Source of the DNA: UBA4582 sp002389265
GTDB taxonomy: Bacteria; Pseudomonadota; Gammaproteobacteria; Pseudomonadales; Azotimanducaceae
Assembly: GCA_943788825.1 (NCBI GenBank)
Contig: CALSRT010000003.1
Span: forward strand, 310,001-374,000
Length of the DNA: 64,000 nt
Direction: 5' to 3'
Shown piece after piece: positions 1 through 8,048 of this stretch. Every line of letters starts with the position of its first letter. The stretch's first letter is position 1. The notes under the pieces were generated by a model. It was not told the origin of the DNA. It saw only the letters and a list, made by a program, of their open reading frames with translations, and did not search any database. A program made the translations under genes and the position numbers.

Positions 1-1
1 G

Positions 2-1129
2 CTAGATGAAGTCGAAGATATCCTCAAAATCAAGTGTGCGCCCATGACCTGGCCAATCGGTATGGGGCAGAATTTCAAGGGTGTTTATCATCTATACAAG
101 GATGAAGTGTACCTTTTTAAATCGGGCAAAGGTGAAGGTTTTGCTGAGACCGAGACGATAAAAGGGATCTCCAGTGACGCTGCGATTGAGGCCTTGGGTA
201 ACCTGCATGAAGAGTTGCTGGCGGAAATTGAGCTGGTCAAGGGCGCAAGTCATCCATTCGATCTTGAAGAATATTTGGCTGGCGCATTGACGCCAGTCTA
301 CTTCGGTACGGCGCTGCGTAATTTTGGTGTCATGGAAATGCTCGATGGGTTTGTCGAATATGCGCCGTCACCCCTGCCCCGTGAGGCGAGCGGTCGTGTT
401 GTGGATCCCCATGAAGGACAATTTTCCGGTTTCGTCTTCAAAATTCAGGCAAACATGGATCCTAAACATCGTGATCGGATTGCATTTTTACGGGTTTGCT
501 CTGGTCGCTATCAACAAGGCATGAAGATGCACCATGTGCGCATGGGCAAGGACGTGCGAGTTAGCGATGCCGTGACTTTTCTCGCCGGTGAGCGATCCCA
601 GGCAGAGGAAGCCTGGTCAGGTGACATTATTGGCTTACATAATCATGGCACCATACAGATCGGCGATACCTTCACCGAGGGCGAGAAGTTCAAATTTCTC
701 GGTGTGCCACATTTTGCCCCTGAACTGTTTCGTCGGGTTCAGCTGCGCGATCCGTTGAAAAGCAAGCAACTGCGTCAGGGGCTGACCCAGCTGTCAGAAG
801 AGGGCGCCACTCAGGTCTTCATGCCATTGGCTAATAATGATCTGATCTTGGGCGCCATTGGCATTCTGCAGTTTGACGTGGTCGCATTTCGTCTCAAAGA
901 TGAATACAAGGTCGATTGCAATTATATGCCAGTGGCGGTCAATACGGCGCGTTGGGTGGAGTGTGATGATCCTAAAATGCTGGCGGAATTCAAGCGCAAG
1001 ACAGAGACCCATCTCGCCATTGACGGCAGTGGTCACTTGACCTATCTGGCGCCAACTCGGGTGAACTTGAGCTTAATTGAGGAAAGATGGCCGGATATTC
1101 GCTTCCGGGCGACGCGAGAAATCTTCTAG
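2..1129 (+). CDS. prfC: Peptide chain release factor 3, C-terminal part (5' end outside window)
   Basis: RF3 is a translational GTPase that recycles RF1/RF2 from the ribosome after peptide release. The frame is open from base 2 with no start, so the N-terminal GTPase motifs lie upstream of the window. The visible ~375 residues match the central and C-terminal domains: the segment with MTWPIGMGQNFKGVYHL, then PVYFGTALRNFGV, then the domain II stretch DPKHRDRIAFLRVCSGRY and the C-terminal EGATQVFMP. The full family protein is about 525-530 residues, so roughly 150 are missing. The stop overlaps the stop of the convergent fabY by a few bases. Identity is secure from the collinear match to the family. 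Confidence 0.96.
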   Translation, partial: LDEVEDILKIKCAPMTWPIGMGQNFKGVYHLYKDEVYLFKSGKGEGFAETETIKGISSDAAIEALGNLHEELLAEIELVKGASHPFDLEEYLAGALTPVYFGTALRNFGVMEMLDGFVEYAPSPLPREASGRVVDPHEGQFSGFVFKIQANMDPKHRDRIAFLRVCSGRYQQGMKMHHVRMGKDVRVSDAVTFLAGERSQAEEAWSGDIIGLHNHGTIQIGDTFTEGEKFKFLGVPHFAPELFRRVQLRDPLKSKQLRQGLTQLSEEGATQVFMPLANNDLILGAIGILQFDVVAFRLKDEYKVDCNYMPVAVNTARWVECDDPKMLAEFKRKTETHLAIDGSGHLTYLAPTRVNLSLIEERWPDIRFRATREIF

Positions 1130-2979
1130 GTCATATCTTCGTAGGGGTTGGGTACGGCGAGGCTGATGGTTTGGGTATGCCCGGGAATTGCGATGGCCTG
1201 GTCTGTCATCTCTAATTGGTCGCCGTCAATCACGCCCAGGCCAAATTTGTAAATCAGGGCATTGTGCCCAGCAGTCGTGGCAATATCGTAAGCCGCTGCT
1301 TGCGCTTGCACATTTTCGTTGCGCTGCATATGTTGCTTCATGGCGTTAGCGCCATGTTTCTTTGCCAGCATGTTGGTCGTCACATGAGGGGAAAGAATGG
1401 CCGCCGTGGCGTTATTGCCACCAAAGCCTTTGGCGTTGATCAATGTCGCATCCATCTGTAAAGGATCAAAGGTTTTATTTTCCAGTAGAATATCGAGATG
1501 GCTGTGATGGACGTCGTCAGCAACGCGATCTATGGTCGTGACGCCTGGAATAATGCCATGCGCCCAGGCGCCCAGCGAAGCGGCGAGCTGATCCCCAGCG
1601 GCGGTGGCCAGAGAATGTCCGAGATAAGCCTTGATAGCTGCCACTGGCCATTTCTCGAGTTGGAATGTCTTTGCCAACTCGTTAAATATATGGGATTCGC
1701 TGACTCGATTCTGTGGTGTGCCGGTACCGTGAGCCTGAATATAAGTTCGCTGTCGCAGGGCCTTTTCGCCCAAGATGGCGCGAATAACCCCCAGTGCCTT
1801 GCCGACGGTCAGGTAATTGCCTATTCCGGGACCGGGAATCGATTTTTTGAAGCCATCGGCGTTAATAAACACGTCTGCCACAGAGCCGTAGATGTTGGCG
1901 CCCATTTCGACTGCGAGCTCGTCATCGAACAGCACGATAAACTGTGATGCCTCAGCGAGCGTGAAGCCGCAATTATCACCAAAGGGCCGACAAGCGCGCT
2001 GATGATCGGTAGCGCCACCGCCATCAAGTTTGCTTAAGGCCTCGTCTTCAGCGAGGGCCCCCATAGTGCGATAACCTTCAATGACCTCGGGCGTCAGCGG
2101 TGCTTCGCTCGTACCGACGATCACTGCTCGAGACTTGCCAGAGCGAATATCCTGAATGCCCTGGCGCAAGTTGTACAGAAAGGTCGCGCAGGCGCCAACA
2201 TTGGCGCCCGTGGTGCCGACGCTACCGAGGATATAGGCATTGACGAAGTCGGCGGTCATTTCCGCCAGGCTCAGTGCACAATTTTTTGAACTGACGCGTT
2301 TACCCAATAACGAAGCCTGAAGCATGCCGCCAGCGCCGTTGTAATCCAGCTGGCCCATGGCGCTGCTGGCATACACCGAAATCTGGTCCGCTGGCACCTT
2401 TTGGCGAATAAGATCCCAGTCGAAGCCCAGAGAATTAATCGCATCGGAGGCGGCATATACCGTTAATTGTAGGCCGCGCGGATGATTACGAGACTGGTAA
2501 AGGGTTTCTGGATTGAATCCCGTGGGTAATTGGCCGCCAGAATTCACTCTGGATGCTCGCGAATCCGGGAATAGAATATCCAGATGCTGATCGGCGGTCA
2601 CCAGCACATTAACGTTGTCGAGGGACGTAACCTGCCAACCTGGCGGAATGCTGTCGGGCAGTTGATTGCGCTTGAGAGCAAATGTCATGGGCTCGCTGGC
2701 ACTTGGGTTCAGTCTGGCATTTTTATGTACGAGAATCGCGTTCGGTTCGAACAGGTTGTTTTCCAACTTCCGCACAAGGGTATGTTGACGGATGAAACCT
2801 TTTTGCTCAGCGGTCAGAGGTCCGCTCAATTGCATCAATCCAGCGAGTGACTGCCAGGTGTCATCGGCCATCTCTGTCCCAAGGTTATCAATGACCAGGC
2901 GCCGGTAGCCATGATGCCCAGAACTTCTGCCAGCTGGGTTGATACCACCGATGCCGACTATTACAGGAAGGCGAGACAA
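1126..2979 (-). CDS. fabY: Beta-ketoacyl-ACP synthase, FabY type
   Basis: A 617-residue condensing enzyme of the KAS I/II fold, much longer than FabB/FabF (~410). The extra N-terminal ~150 residues and overall length match the FabY family (Pseudomonas PA5174), which uses acetyl-CoA and malonyl-ACP to start fatty acid synthesis. The catalytic triad is visible: Cys264 in NVGACATF, His in YIQAHGTGTPQN and His in AYLGHSLATAAG; a glycine-rich KGFGGNNA lies near the C-terminus. The start is TTG at 2979 preceded by an AGGAG eight bases upstream; no in-frame ATG is better placed. It heads a minus-strand lipid cluster with the thiolase and desaturase genes. The specific FabY assignment rests on size and family memory; the KAS call itself is firm. 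Confidence 0.85.
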   Translation of the reverse strand: MSRLPVIVGIGGINPAGRSSGHHGYRRLVIDNLGTEMADDTWQSLAGLMQLSGPLTAEQKGFIRQHTLVRKLENNLFEPNAILVHKNARLNPSASEPMTFALKRNQLPDSIPPGWQVTSLDNVNVLVTADQHLDILFPDSRASRVNSGGQLPTGFNPETLYQSRNHPRGLQLTVYAASDAINSLGFDWDLIRQKVPADQISVYASSAMGQLDYNGAGGMLQASLLGKRVSSKNCALSLAEMTADFVNAYILGSVGTTGANVGACATFLYNLRQGIQDIRSGKSRAVIVGTSEAPLTPEVIEGYRTMGALAEDEALSKLDGGGATDHQRACRPFGDNCGFTLAEASQFIVLFDDELAVEMGANIYGSVADVFINADGFKKSIPGPGIGNYLTVGKALGVIRAILGEKALRQRTYIQAHGTGTPQNRVSESHIFNELAKTFQLEKWPVAAIKAYLGHSLATAAGDQLAASLGAWAHGIIPGVTTIDRVADDVHHSHLDILLENKTFDPLQMDATLINAKGFGGNNATAAILSPHVTTNMLAKKHGANAMKQHMQRNENVQAQAAAYDIATTAGHNALIYKFGLGVIDGDQLEMTDQAIAIPGHTQTISLAVPNPYEDMT

Positions 2980-3083
2980 GAATTTAACTCCTGAAGAGAG
3001 TGTAAGAATAACAATTGATCAATGTGTTCATTGTACGGTCATGGGCCCGCATAAATCTACTCGATAAACACGGACCTCGAGGA

Positions 3084-4260
3084 TTAAACGATCTCGATGG
3101 CGACCGCCGTGGCTTCACCGCCACCGATGCACAAAGACGCGATACCGCGCTTTAAGCCGCGCTGCTTTAATGCATGCATTAGCGTCACGATCAATCGCGA
3201 CCCGGTAGAGCCGATTGGGTGGCCCTGGGCGCAGGCGCCGCCGTGAATGTTGACCTTGGCAGGATCCAATCCCAGGTCCTGGATGGCGGCCATGGTGACC
3301 ATGGCGAAAGCTTCGTTAATTTCAAATAAGTCGATGTCGTCTTTGTGCCAGCCGATTTGCGTCAGTAATTTTTCGATGGCGCCCACAGGTGCAATAGTAA
3401 ACTCCGAAGGGTCGCGGGAATTGGTACTGTGCCCAACAATTCTCGCCATGGGTTGCAATTGATGGGTCTTGATAGCGTCATCGCTGGCTAATACCAGTGC
3501 CGAGGCGCCGTCGGAAATTGAGCTTGAATTAGCCGCGGTGACAGTGCCGTCTGCGCTGAAGGCGGGTCGTAGCGTCGGAATTTTGTCAAGATTGGCTTTG
3601 CCAGGTTGTTCATCGTCGGTCACCGTGGTTTCACCACTACGGTTTTTGACCGTCACGGCGATAGTTTCAGCAACCAGGCTGCCGTCGGCAATGGCTTGCT
3701 GCGCTCGAGTTAGGGACTGAATCGCAAAGTTATCCATATCTTGTCCGCGTCATCTGGTAGCGATCAGCCATCTCTTGGGCAAATGCGCCCATCAGATGTC
3801 CTGTTCGAGCATCCTCCAGACCATCAGTAAACATGCAGTCCTGAATCTCACCGTGGCCCATACGAAAACCGCCGCGGGCTTTCGGTAGCAGATAAGGCGC
3901 ATTTGTCATGCTTTCCATGCCGCCTGCGACCATAATTTTGTTGGTGCCAGCCTTGATCAAATCATGGGCCAACATGGTCGCCTTCATACCTGAACCGCAC
4001 AGCTTATTAATCGTGGTGGCGCCTGTCGTGACAGGAATGCCTGCTTCAATGGCAGCCTGACGCGCCGGGCCCTGACGCAGACCTGCGGCGAGGACGCAGC
4101 CCATGATAACCTCGTCGATATCGGCGCCAGTAAGGCCCGCGCGGCTGACGGCGGCGGCGATGGCCGTCGTGCCAAGGTCGACGGAGGTCAGGCTCGATAA
4201 ACTGCCTTGAAAGGCGCCCATGGGTGTTCTTGCGCCAGCGGCGATGTAAACGTCAGTCAT
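3084..4260 (-). pseudogene. Acetyl-CoA acetyltransferase (thiolase) interrupted by a single-base frameshift
   Basis: Two minus-strand frames, 4260-3730 (176 aa) and 3737-3084 (217 aa), together give the normal ~393-residue thiolase. The first holds the nucleophile Cys88 in INKLCGSGMKA; the second holds NEAFA, the C-terminal Cys in GGACAQGHPIGSTGSR, and CIGGGEA. At 3741-3745 the reading MADRYQMTR runs on to TRYG-stop, whereas removing one base gives MTRQDMDNFAIQS, the expected thiolase sequence. No slippery heptamer is present, so programmed shifting is unlikely. It is either a recent mutation or a sequencing/assembly error; every other family signature is intact, which argues the event is young. 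The product would be a beta-ketothiolase of beta-oxidation or acetoacetyl-CoA metabolism. Confidence 0.88.
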
Positions 4261-4403
4261 AATCAGTCTCGTCTCTTGGGTATGAGAAATAAAGATAAGT
4301 AATCGTAATTAATAATAAGTAATGCTAAAAAATTATCGCCCCGATGGCACGGTTTTGATGAAATCCAGCGGCTGGCGTTATGGCCGTTTGCCAGACTGCC
4401 CCA

Positions 4404-5540
4404 TCAGGCAAATTGTTGGGTTAATAGACGCCAATGGCGACGTTGCCGGTTTAAGTTCAATTCAAGCTCCTGCAACTGGTGATGTAATTCTGTTTCATCC
4501 CAACGTTGCTTCAGTTTGGCGGTTTTCAACTCCAATTTGCGCTGCCGACAAAGCGCCCAGGCATTCAGGCTATGCACTAACTGTTCGTACTCGGCTTCGA
4601 GCAGGTTCAGCCATTGCTCTTTGTTACTCGGTCGAGATTGCAGCACTTGGGCGCTGGCGTAAGCGAGCTGCATTTTGGCCCGGCTCTGCTCAATCTTTTC
4701 TGGCGCAACCTGTTTAAGGTGGTGGGCCAGATGACACCATGACAAGGCTTTGATCAGCCATTTTGTCGGGTCGAAATGATACCACCTCACGCCATTTCTG
4801 TAATCCCACTGGAAGGTGTGATGGAAATTGTGATATCCCTCGCCGTAAGTCAGCAACGCGATCAGCGGGTTGTCTCGAGAGGAGTTCTGGTCGGAATAAG
4901 GCTGACTGCCCCAGGCGTGTGCCAGAGAGTTGATGAGGAACGTCGTATGATGACCGATCACCAGGCGGAAAAATCCAAGTAATAGCAGACCGCCCATGGG
5001 GTCATTAAATAGCCAGCCGAGTGCCAAGGGCAATAAGATGTTTAGGCTGAAGGCCAGTGTCAGATAGTGTTTGTGCTGCCAGGCAACGACCGGGTCGCGG
5101 TCCAGATCGGTGATGTTGCTATAGTCCTTGGTTGTCGCGGGATAATCGCGAAGCATCCAGCCCATATGGGAATACCACAAGCCGCGGCGCGAGGAGTAAG
5201 GGTCCAGATCCGGATCGTCGGTGTGTCGATGATGGTTGCGGTGGTCAGCACACCAGTTTCGAATTGAGTTTTGGACTGCCAGCGCGCCGCCCAGAGCAAA
5301 CATCAGGCGCGGCAGAAGGCTTGCCGAATAGGCTTTGTGGGACCAAAGGCGGTGATACCCGGCGGTGATGGATAAGCCATTCCAGGCGAGCATTAACCCT
5401 AACAGCACCCACAAGCCCGGGTGATAGCCATGGGTGATGCCATGCCAGGGAACGCCGAGCGCAGCGACGAGGCTGGTACTGGTGAAGATGGCAAGGACGT
5501 CAAATCGTCGAGGTGTTGCGTGTTGCTGTTGTTGTTTCAT
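4404..5540 (-). CDS. Acyl-CoA / acyl-lipid delta-9 type fatty acid desaturase
   Basis: Integral-membrane di-iron desaturase of the stearoyl-CoA (DesC/OLE1) family, 378 residues. The three histidine boxes are clear: HRLWSH (~residue 63), HRNHHRH (~100) and HNFHH (~238), with four hydrophobic membrane spans between them (N-terminal VLAIFTSTSLVAALGV, LWVLLGLMLAWNGLSI, LTLAFSLNILLPLALGWLF, LLLLGFFRLVIG). The C-terminal ~110 residues are charged and probably coiled (LELKTAKLKQRWDE onwards), an extension common in bacterial members. An AGGA lies eight bases before the ATG. It introduces a cis double bond into saturated acyl chains, fitting the neighbouring fabY and thiolase genes. The exact substrate (CoA or lipid bound) cannot be read from sequence. 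Confidence 0.92.
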   Translation of the reverse strand: MKQQQQHATPRRFDVLAIFTSTSLVAALGVPWHGITHGYHPGLWVLLGLMLAWNGLSITAGYHRLWSHKAYSASLLPRLMFALGGALAVQNSIRNWCADHRNHHRHTDDPDLDPYSSRRGLWYSHMGWMLRDYPATTKDYSNITDLDRDPVVAWQHKHYLTLAFSLNILLPLALGWLFNDPMGGLLLLGFFRLVIGHHTTFLINSLAHAWGSQPYSDQNSSRDNPLIALLTYGEGYHNFHHTFQWDYRNGVRWYHFDPTKWLIKALSWCHLAHHLKQVAPEKIEQSRAKMQLAYASAQVLQSRPSNKEQWLNLLEAEYEQLVHSLNAWALCRQRKLELKTAKLKQRWDETELHHQLQELELNLNRQRRHWRLLTQQFA

Positions 5541-5701
5541 AAGGTGGATCCTATTTTAGGGATACCCGGAAATCAACGGTTCAAATTAAAACGCTTGTGA
5601 TATGCTCCGGCAACGCGACGTTTTGCACTGGATCGTGGCTGATAGAGAGCCCGTTCGGTGGCAATGACGCAAATTAATAGGATCAATTGAAGGAATGTCA
5701 T

Positions 5702-6184
5702 ATGACCTCGAAAGCAGAAGCAGCACTGGCGATATTTAAATCCTATGAAGGTGAGGAGGAGGGTGTCGGCGAGTGGTTTCAAATCGATCAAGCTCGAATT
5801 AACCTGTTCGCAGATGCCACCATGGATCATCAATTTATTCATATTGATCCCGTCAAATCGGCACAGCTGTCGCCCTATAAGGTGACGATCGCTCACGGCT
5901 TCCTGACGCTGTCGCTGATTGTGCATCTGGGTGCAAGTATTGCGCCGAAGAAACCGGCGGCCTTGGATGGTATCTATATGGGGGTCAATTACGGTCTGGA
6001 TAAAGTCCGGTTTCCAGCGCCTGTGCCGGTGGATTCGTTCGTGCGCGCGCGGCACACGTTAATGTCAGCGGAGCTTAAAAACCCGAATACGATTCAGGTC
6101 AAGCGGCAGGTTACTGTCGAGCTGCAGGGTGGCGACAAGCCTGTCTGTATTGCCGAGTCTTTAACTCGGCTTATGTATGGTTGA
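5702..6184 (+). CDS. MaoC-like (R)-hydratase / dehydratase
   Basis: 160-residue hotdog-fold enzyme of the MaoC family. The hydratase-2 signature is visible as DATMDHQFIHIDP followed by IAHGFLTLSL, which supplies the catalytic Asp and His. Members hydrate trans-2-enoyl-CoA to (R)-3-hydroxyacyl-CoA, or act in polyhydroxyalkanoate or lipid pathways. I chose ATG 5702 because AAGGAA lies six bases upstream; an upstream TTG at 5687 is in frame but overlaps that ribosome site. It is divergent from the desaturase gene with a 161-bp gap, and precedes the fumarase by 145 bp, so it is probably its own transcript. Substrate is unknown. Confidence 0.9.
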   Translation: MTSKAEAALAIFKSYEGEEEGVGEWFQIDQARINLFADATMDHQFIHIDPVKSAQLSPYKVTIAHGFLTLSLIVHLGASIAPKKPAALDGIYMGVNYGLDKVRFPAPVPVDSFVRARHTLMSAELKNPNTIQVKRQVTVELQGGDKPVCIAESLTRLMYG

Positions 6185-6272
6185 CGGCGTGGGTGCGAGG
6201 TTGTCGTCAAATTTGATTGCCGACCTACAGAACCTGCTGAAATAGATGTAATGGGATAAAAAATTGCGGTTC

Positions 6273-6303
6273 GAGCCCGATTGACGCTAAGTCAAGCGGG
6301 CTC
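6273..6303. other. Long imperfect hairpin in the fumarase leader
   Basis: An inverted repeat with outer arms GAGCCCG / CGGGCTC, a single A-G mismatch, inner arms TTGAC / GTCAA and a five-base loop GCTAA. It ends 26 bases before the fumarase ATG and is not followed by a T run, so it is not a standard intrinsic terminator. It could be a leader RNA structure, a weak terminator of the MaoC gene or a protein-binding site. Confidence 0.6.
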
Positions 6304-6329
6304 TCGACGATTCTGGCGAAGGAAAATAC

Positions 6330-7853
6330 ATGACGGTAATTACCAAAGAAGATCTGGTGCAAAGCATTCAGGATGCGCTGCAGTACATCTCATACTACCA
6401 TCCGGTGGATTTTATACAGGCCATGAATGCCGCCTATGAGCGGGAGGAATCTAGTGCGGCGAAAGATGCCATGGCACAGATCCTGATTAATTCGCGCATG
6501 TGTGCCGAGGGCAATCGGCCGATCTGTCAAGACACAGGGATTGTCAATGTCTTCATTTCGGTAGGTATGAATGTTCGCTTTGAAACGGATCAGTCCCTCG
6601 AAGACATGATCAATGAGGGGGTGCGGCGCGCCTACCTGCTACCAGATAATGTGCTACGTGCCTCGGTGCTGGCTGATCCTGCCGGCAAGCGAATCAATAC
6701 GAAAGACAATACCCCAGCTGTGATTCACACCGAGCTGGTTCCCGGCGATACAGTTGATATCCATGTGGCCGCGAAAGGCGGTGGTTCGGAGGCCAAGTCT
6801 AAGCTGGCGATGTTAAATCCTGCCGATAGCATTGTCGATTGGGTGATCAAGACGGTACCGACCATGGGCGCAGGCTGGTGCCCGCCAGGCATGCTGGGGA
6901 TTGGTATTGGCGGGACGGCAGAAAAAGCGATGTTGCTGGCTAAACGTTCGCTGATGGATCCCATTGATATTTATGACCTGCAGGCTCGAGGGCCGTCATC
7001 CAGAGTGGAAGAGCTACGTCTGGAGATTTTTGAGAAGGTCAACGGCCTGGGAATTGGTGCCCAAGGCTTGGGCGGTTTAACCACCGTGCTGGATGTCAAA
7101 ATTCTGGATTACCCGACGCATGCAGCAAACCTGCCCGTCGCGATGATACCCAACTGTGCAGCGACTCGGCATGTTCACTTTGTGCTGGATGGCAGCGGCA
7201 GTGTTGACCTAAAGCCGCCTCAACTTGAGGACTGGCCAAAAATTACCTGGGAGGCTGGCCCGAATTCTCGGCGAGTCAATCTGGATGACATCACCCGCGA
7301 GGATGTCGCAAGTTGGCAGCCGGGGGAAACCTTGTTACTCAGCGGCAAGATGCTGACGGGTCGGGATGCCGCGCACAAACGTATCCGTGATCTGCTGGAG
7401 CGGGGTGAGAGTCTGCCCGAAGGTGTTGATCTCGCCGGACGGTTTATTTACTACGTAGGCCCTGTGGATCCTGTCCGCGAAGAAGTTGTTGGTCCTGCTG
7501 GACCGACTACGGCGACCCGAATGGATGGTTTTACCGAGATGATGCTGGCCCAGACTGGGTTGTTGGGCATGATTGGCAAAGCCGAGCGCGGCCCGGTGGC
7601 GATCGATGCAATCAAAAAGCATCGAGCCGTTTACTTGATGGCTGTGGGTGGGGCCGCATTTCTGGTTTCAAAGGCTATTCGTAAGTCCAGAATCGTCGCT
7701 TTCGAAGATTTGGGCATGGAGGCTATTCATGAATTTGAGGTGGAAGACATGCCGGTGACCGTTGCGGTGGATTCCAACGGTGAGTCGGTCCATATCACCG
7801 GACCCAAGTTATGGCGGTCGAAAATTGGCCTCCTGCCAGTGCTGGAAATTTAA
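6330..7853 (+). CDS. Fumarate hydratase, class I (iron-sulfur)
   Basis: 507-residue class I fumarase (FumA/FumB type), which interconverts fumarate and malate in the citric acid cycle using an oxygen-sensitive [4Fe-4S] cluster. The N-terminal alpha half shows MCAEGNRPICQDTGI with a likely cluster cysteine, followed by GAGWCPPGMLGIGIGGTAEK and IPNCAATRHVHF, carrying the other cysteines. The C-terminal beta half contains LLSGKMLTGRDAAHKRI and GPAGPTTATRMDGF, the substrate-binding segments. Both halves are in one polypeptide as in Gammaproteobacteria. GAAGGAA lies six bases upstream of the ATG. It is followed by a 195-bp gap before the carboxylase gene. Class I identity is firm; fumA versus fumB naming is not meaningful here. 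Confidence 0.94.
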   Translation: MTVITKEDLVQSIQDALQYISYYHPVDFIQAMNAAYEREESSAAKDAMAQILINSRMCAEGNRPICQDTGIVNVFISVGMNVRFETDQSLEDMINEGVRRAYLLPDNVLRASVLADPAGKRINTKDNTPAVIHTELVPGDTVDIHVAAKGGGSEAKSKLAMLNPADSIVDWVIKTVPTMGAGWCPPGMLGIGIGGTAEKAMLLAKRSLMDPIDIYDLQARGPSSRVEELRLEIFEKVNGLGIGAQGLGGLTTVLDVKILDYPTHAANLPVAMIPNCAATRHVHFVLDGSGSVDLKPPQLEDWPKITWEAGPNSRRVNLDDITREDVASWQPGETLLLSGKMLTGRDAAHKRIRDLLERGESLPEGVDLAGRFIYYVGPVDPVREEVVGPAGPTTATRMDGFTEMMLAQTGLLGMIGKAERGPVAIDAIKKHRAVYLMAVGGAAFLVSKAIRKSRIVAFEDLGMEAIHEFEVEDMPVTVAVDSNGESVHITGPKLWRSKIGLLPVLEI

Positions 7854-7881
7854 GCCGACTTTTTTGGTTTTTGGCTGAATA

Positions 7882-7887
7882 TATAAT
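7882..7887 (+). promoter_or_regulatory. Possible -10 element upstream of the carboxylase gene
   Basis: A perfect TATAAT sits in an AT-rich stretch between the fumarase stop and the carboxylase start. No good -35 hexamer is found at the normal spacing, so this is a weak call. Confidence 0.25.
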
Positions 7888-8048
7888 AGCTTAAAAATCA
7901 ATCGGTTAAGTTTTTTATTGGCGGTTGTGGCGTTGCTTGCTCGCCGTCATTAGAGTACATTACGACCAGGCAACCCGGTCTGGTCTCTGGGTCTATATTT
8001 ATTATCATTTGGCGGCGCTCCTTGAGGGCGCGCCGGCGAATCAATGGA

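Noticed and set aside
4322..4717. 131-codon plus-strand frame at the desaturase 3' end
   Set aside because: Mostly antisense to the desaturase coiled tail, low-complexity composition and no ribosome site.
6266..6306. Possible tRNA because of GGTTCGAGCCC
   Set aside because: No acceptor or D-arm fits; the sequence is a simple hairpin.
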